This document shows, one piece after another, positions 6,625 to 8,252 of a stretch of DNA of 8,252 nt. The DNA is from Desulfobacteraceae bacterium. GTDB taxonomy: Bacteria; Desulfobacterota; DSM-4660; Desulfatiglandales; Desulfatiglandaceae. The position numbers and the translations under genes were made by a program. Position 1 is the first letter of the stretch; every line of letters starts with the position of its first letter. Below the pieces are notes generated by a model, which worked only from the letters and a program-made list of their open reading frames with translations, searched no databases and was not told where the DNA came from. Where the stretch lies: the NCBI GenBank assembly GCA_011048855.1, contig DSCZ01000263.1, positions 1-8,252 of the forward strand, read 5' to 3'.

Positions 6625-6669
6625 GAAAGAGCCAATGCTTTCGATTGAATGCCCCGCGGTGGCTCTTTC
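6625..6669. repeat. Inverted repeat GAAAGAGCCA / TGGCTCTTTC
   Basis: Perfect 10-bp arms at 6625-6634 and 6660-6669 separated by 25 bases. On the plus strand the second arm runs into TTTAT; on the minus strand no T-run follows. It may be a weak terminator, a structured leader element or an operator. The long loop argues against a standard intrinsic terminator. Confidence 0.5.
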
Positions 6670-6675
6670 TTTATC

Positions 6676-6690
6676 GCGGATACAATCCGC
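6676..6690. repeat. Short palindrome GCGGAT-ACA-ATCCGC
   Basis: Perfect 6-bp arms with a 3-base centre, 10 bases from a TATAAT-like sequence (6701-6706). It has the size of an operator or a short hairpin. No flanking T-run and no known regulator gene is seen, so the role is unassigned. Confidence 0.45.
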
Positions 6691-6798
6691 TCACACAATA
6701 TATAATAAAGTCCCCCTCGTGGAGAACTAAGAAATATGAAGTTCCCGCAGCGAAGCCCCCCGGCGCAGCCGGAACCGGAAGACGCTACACTGCAGCCG

Positions 6799-6856
6799 TT
6801 AGCTCACGGAAAAAAGCACTACCTGAAAAACAGCCGATACCGACGCCGACCCCGAC
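6799..6856. repeat. Direct repeat, copy 2 (58 bp)
   Basis: Second copy of the repeat at 6462-6519. It ends 9 bp from the fumarase stop codon (6866-6868), so it lies in the fumarase 3' untranslated region. The matching sequence starts and stops abruptly: flanking bases on both sides are unrelated to those of copy 1. Confidence 0.9.
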
Positions 6857-6865
6857 AGATGGAAA

Positions 6866-8252
6866 TTACGTCGATTTCTTCTTCACCCCCGGCTTGACCA
6901 TGTCCTCGGGACGAACCACCGAATCGAACTCCTCCTCGGTGACATAACCTAGTGCAACCGCGGTTTCCTTCAGGGTCGCACCCTTCGCATGTGCCTCGTG
7001 TGCCACTTGAGCCGCCCTGTCATAGCCGACTATCGGGCTCAACGCCGTAACCAGCATCAAAGACTTGTTCAACAACTCTTCGATACGATCCCTGTCGGCC
7101 GTGATTCCTTGAACCAGCTTGTCCGTGAAGCATACAAGCGCATCCGAAAGCAATCGGGCGGACTGAAGGAAGCTGTAAATCATTACAGGTTTGAACACAT
7201 TCAGTTCAAAGTTCCCCTGGCTCCCGGCAAAACCCACGGTTACATCATTGCCGATAACCCTGGCGACCACCATCGTCATCGCCTCGCACTGTGTCGGGTT
7301 CACCTTGCCGGGCATGATTGAACTGCCGGGTTCGTTCGCCGGAATCCTGATTTCGCCTATCCCGCAGCGCGGGCCGCTCGCAAGCCACCTGATGTCGTTT
7401 GCTATCTTCATGAGGCTGCATGCGATCGTCCGTGTCGCTCCGCTGGCCTCTACGATCGCGTCGTGGGCAGCGAGCCCCTCGAATTTGTTGTCGGCCGGCA
7501 CAAAGGACAGCCCCGTTATTTCTGCGATATGTCTCACCGCCTCTTCGTCGAACCCCACCGGAGCGTTAAGCCCGGTTCCGACCGCGGTGCCGCCGAGCGC
7601 AAGGCGGTAAAGATTCGGAAGGCACGCTTCCGCCCTCGCTATGCCCAGCTCCACCTGCTTTGCATAACCTGAAAATTCCTGGCCCAGCGTCAATGGAGTC
7701 GCATCCTGCAGATGGGTTCTGCCGATCTTGACGATATCGCTGAATTCCTCGACCTTCACATCGAGAGCTTCTTTGAGGTGCCCCAAGGCCGGGATCAAAC
7801 GATGATAGACAGATTCTGCGGCGGCAATGTGCATCGCCGTCGGAAATGTGTCATTTGAAGACTGGCTCATATTCACATGGTCGTTCGGATGCACCGGGTC
7901 TTTTTCCCCCAGCGGCTTTCCGGCCATTTCCGCGGTCCTGTTGGCAATCACCTCGTTGGCGTTCATGTTGGTCTGGGTGCCGCTTCCGGTCTGCCACACC
8001 ACCAACGGGAAATGCTCATCCAGCTTTCCATCGATCACCTCTGAGGCAGCCGCGGCTATCATATCGGCAAGACCGCCATCCAGAAAACCCAGGTCCCGGT
8101 TCGCCAGCGCACAGGCCTTTTTTAAAATTCCCAGGGCCCTGATAATTTCCCGCGGCATGCGTTCGTCTCCGATACGGAAATTCATCAATGATCTCTGGCT
8201 CTGGGCCCCCCAATACCTGCCCTCCTCCACATCGATGGGTCCCATAGAATCC
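6866..8252 (-). CDS. fumC: Fumarate hydratase class II (5' end cut by window edge)
   Basis: Catalyses reversible hydration of fumarate to L-malate, in the cytoplasm, as a homotetramer without an Fe-S cluster. Numbered from the Met at 8243-8245, 459 residues are visible, and two in-frame residues (Asp, Ser) precede that Met. Because E. coli FumC has ten residues before the same MGPIDV motif, about eight residues lie off the window. All signature regions are present: [13 protein letters not shown] (86-98), HPNDHVN with H119, SSNDTFPT (129-136), [10 protein letters not shown] with catalytic H178, [10 protein letters not shown] (218-227) and the [11 protein letters not shown] loop (307-317) with S308. 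These are offset by exactly ten from E. coli H129, H188 and S318. The C-terminal domain is complete and ends in a short lysine-rich tail. The GSSxMPGKxNP family also includes aspartase and argininosuccinate lyase, but the other motifs fit fumarase best. In an anaerobe it would serve the C4-dicarboxylate branch of central metabolism. Confidence 0.96.
   Translation of the reverse strand, partial: DSMGPIDVEEGRYWGAQSQRSLMNFRIGDERMPREIIRALGILKKACALANRDLGFLDGGLADMIAAAASEVIDGKLDEHFPLVVWQTGSGTQTNMNANEVIANRTAEMAGKPLGEKDPVHPNDHVNMSQSSNDTFPTAMHIAAAESVYHRLIPALGHLKEALDVKVEEFSDIVKIGRTHLQDATPLTLGQEFSGYAKQVELGIARAEACLPNLYRLALGGTAVGTGLNAPVGFDEEAVRHIAEITGLSFVPADNKFEGLAAHDAIVEASGATRTIACSLMKIANDIRWLASGPRCGIGEIRIPANEPGSSIMPGKVNPTQCEAMTMVVARVIGNDVTVGFAGSQGNFELNVFKPVMIYSFLQSARLLSDALVCFTDKLVQGITADRDRIEELLNKSLMLVTALSPIVGYDRAAQVAHEAHAKGATLKETAVALGYVTEEEFDSVVRPEDMVKPGVKKKST

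Larger units (their letters stand above)
6406..6865. other. Non-coding spacer between fumarase and the lipoprotein gene
   Basis: About 460 bases with no ORF I can support. It contains two copies of a 58-bp repeat, a GACGCC hexamer tract, and inverted repeats at 6545-6561 (CAGCC/GGCTG), 6625-6669, 6676-6690 and 6769-6781 (CCGGC/GCCGG). AT-rich sequence at 6691-6710 includes TATAAT on the plus strand (6701-6706). The promoter of the minus-strand unit should lie here, but no -35/-10 pair is convincing on the minus strand. No clear intrinsic terminator for the fumarase gene is visible. Confidence 0.75.

Noticed and set aside
6685..6695. Eleven bases (TGTGAGCGGAT on the minus strand) identical to part of the lac operator
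   Set aside because: Only half of the operator matches and no LacI-type gene is seen; chance is the simplest explanation. Nothing else suggests vector sequence.
6805..6840. T-runs in the repeat (minus strand) as a fumarase terminator
   Set aside because: Only a 3-bp CTG/CAG stem can be formed next to the T-run; a stable GC hairpin is missing.
6462..6856. Two repeat copies as a CRISPR array
   Set aside because: Only two copies, 279 bp apart, with a simple-sequence end and no cas gene.
6736..6897. Plus-strand ORF of 53 codons starting MKFPQRSPP
   Set aside because: It runs through the repeat and antisense into the fumarase gene, is Arg/Pro-rich, and its nearest GGAG is too far from the ATG.

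Overview
The window is a GC-rich bacterial stretch that looks chromosomal. Its gene families are a fused beta-oxidation enzyme, a NapH/NapG-type polyferredoxin, a Tat-exported DUF362 protein, a DUF2007-like small protein and a class II fumarase. Together they suggest an anaerobic Desulfobacterota (deltaproteobacterial) organism, perhaps a Syntrophobacter-like fatty-acid oxidiser or sulfate reducer. That placement is inferred from the gene set and overall base composition; no marker gene is present. I see no rRNA, tRNA, transposase, phage or CRISPR array.

Layout. (1) 1-1305, plus strand: the 3' part of a 3-hydroxyacyl-CoA dehydrogenase / enoyl-CoA hydratase fusion, cut by the left edge. (2) 1307-6405, minus strand: six tightly packed genes that read as one transcription unit. 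In transcription order they are a small TPR-like lipoprotein (6405), a Tat-exported DUF362 protein (6135), a membrane polyferredoxin joining NapH-like and NapG-like halves (5206), a DUF2007-like small protein (3510), a cupin (3270) and a secreted UshA-type 5'-nucleotidase (2920). Two junctions are 4-bp stop/start overlaps (GTGA at 5203-5206, ATGA at 2917-2920). (3) 6406-6865: a non-coding spacer with a 58-bp imperfect direct repeat, a GACGCC hexamer tract and several small inverted repeats. (4) 6866-8252, minus strand: a class II fumarase, missing only about its first eight residues beyond the right edge.

How the genes may work together. The first three genes of the minus-strand unit all carry export or membrane signals: a lipobox, a twin-arginine signal peptide, and a membrane domain followed by an internal twin-arginine segment. 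They could form an electron-transfer module on the outer face of the cytoplasmic membrane; substrate and direction are unknown. The last three genes (DUF2007-like, cupin, 5'-nucleotidase) have no obvious link to that module and may be a separate sub-operon. The flanking hydratase and fumarase fit fatty-acid oxidation and C4-dicarboxylate metabolism.

The most interesting point is the polyferredoxin. One chain appears to hold a Sec-type four-helix membrane domain with two cytoplasmic [4Fe-4S] clusters, then an internal Tat-like signal, then a four-cluster NapG-like domain probably placed outside. This topology would need both Sec and Tat machinery.
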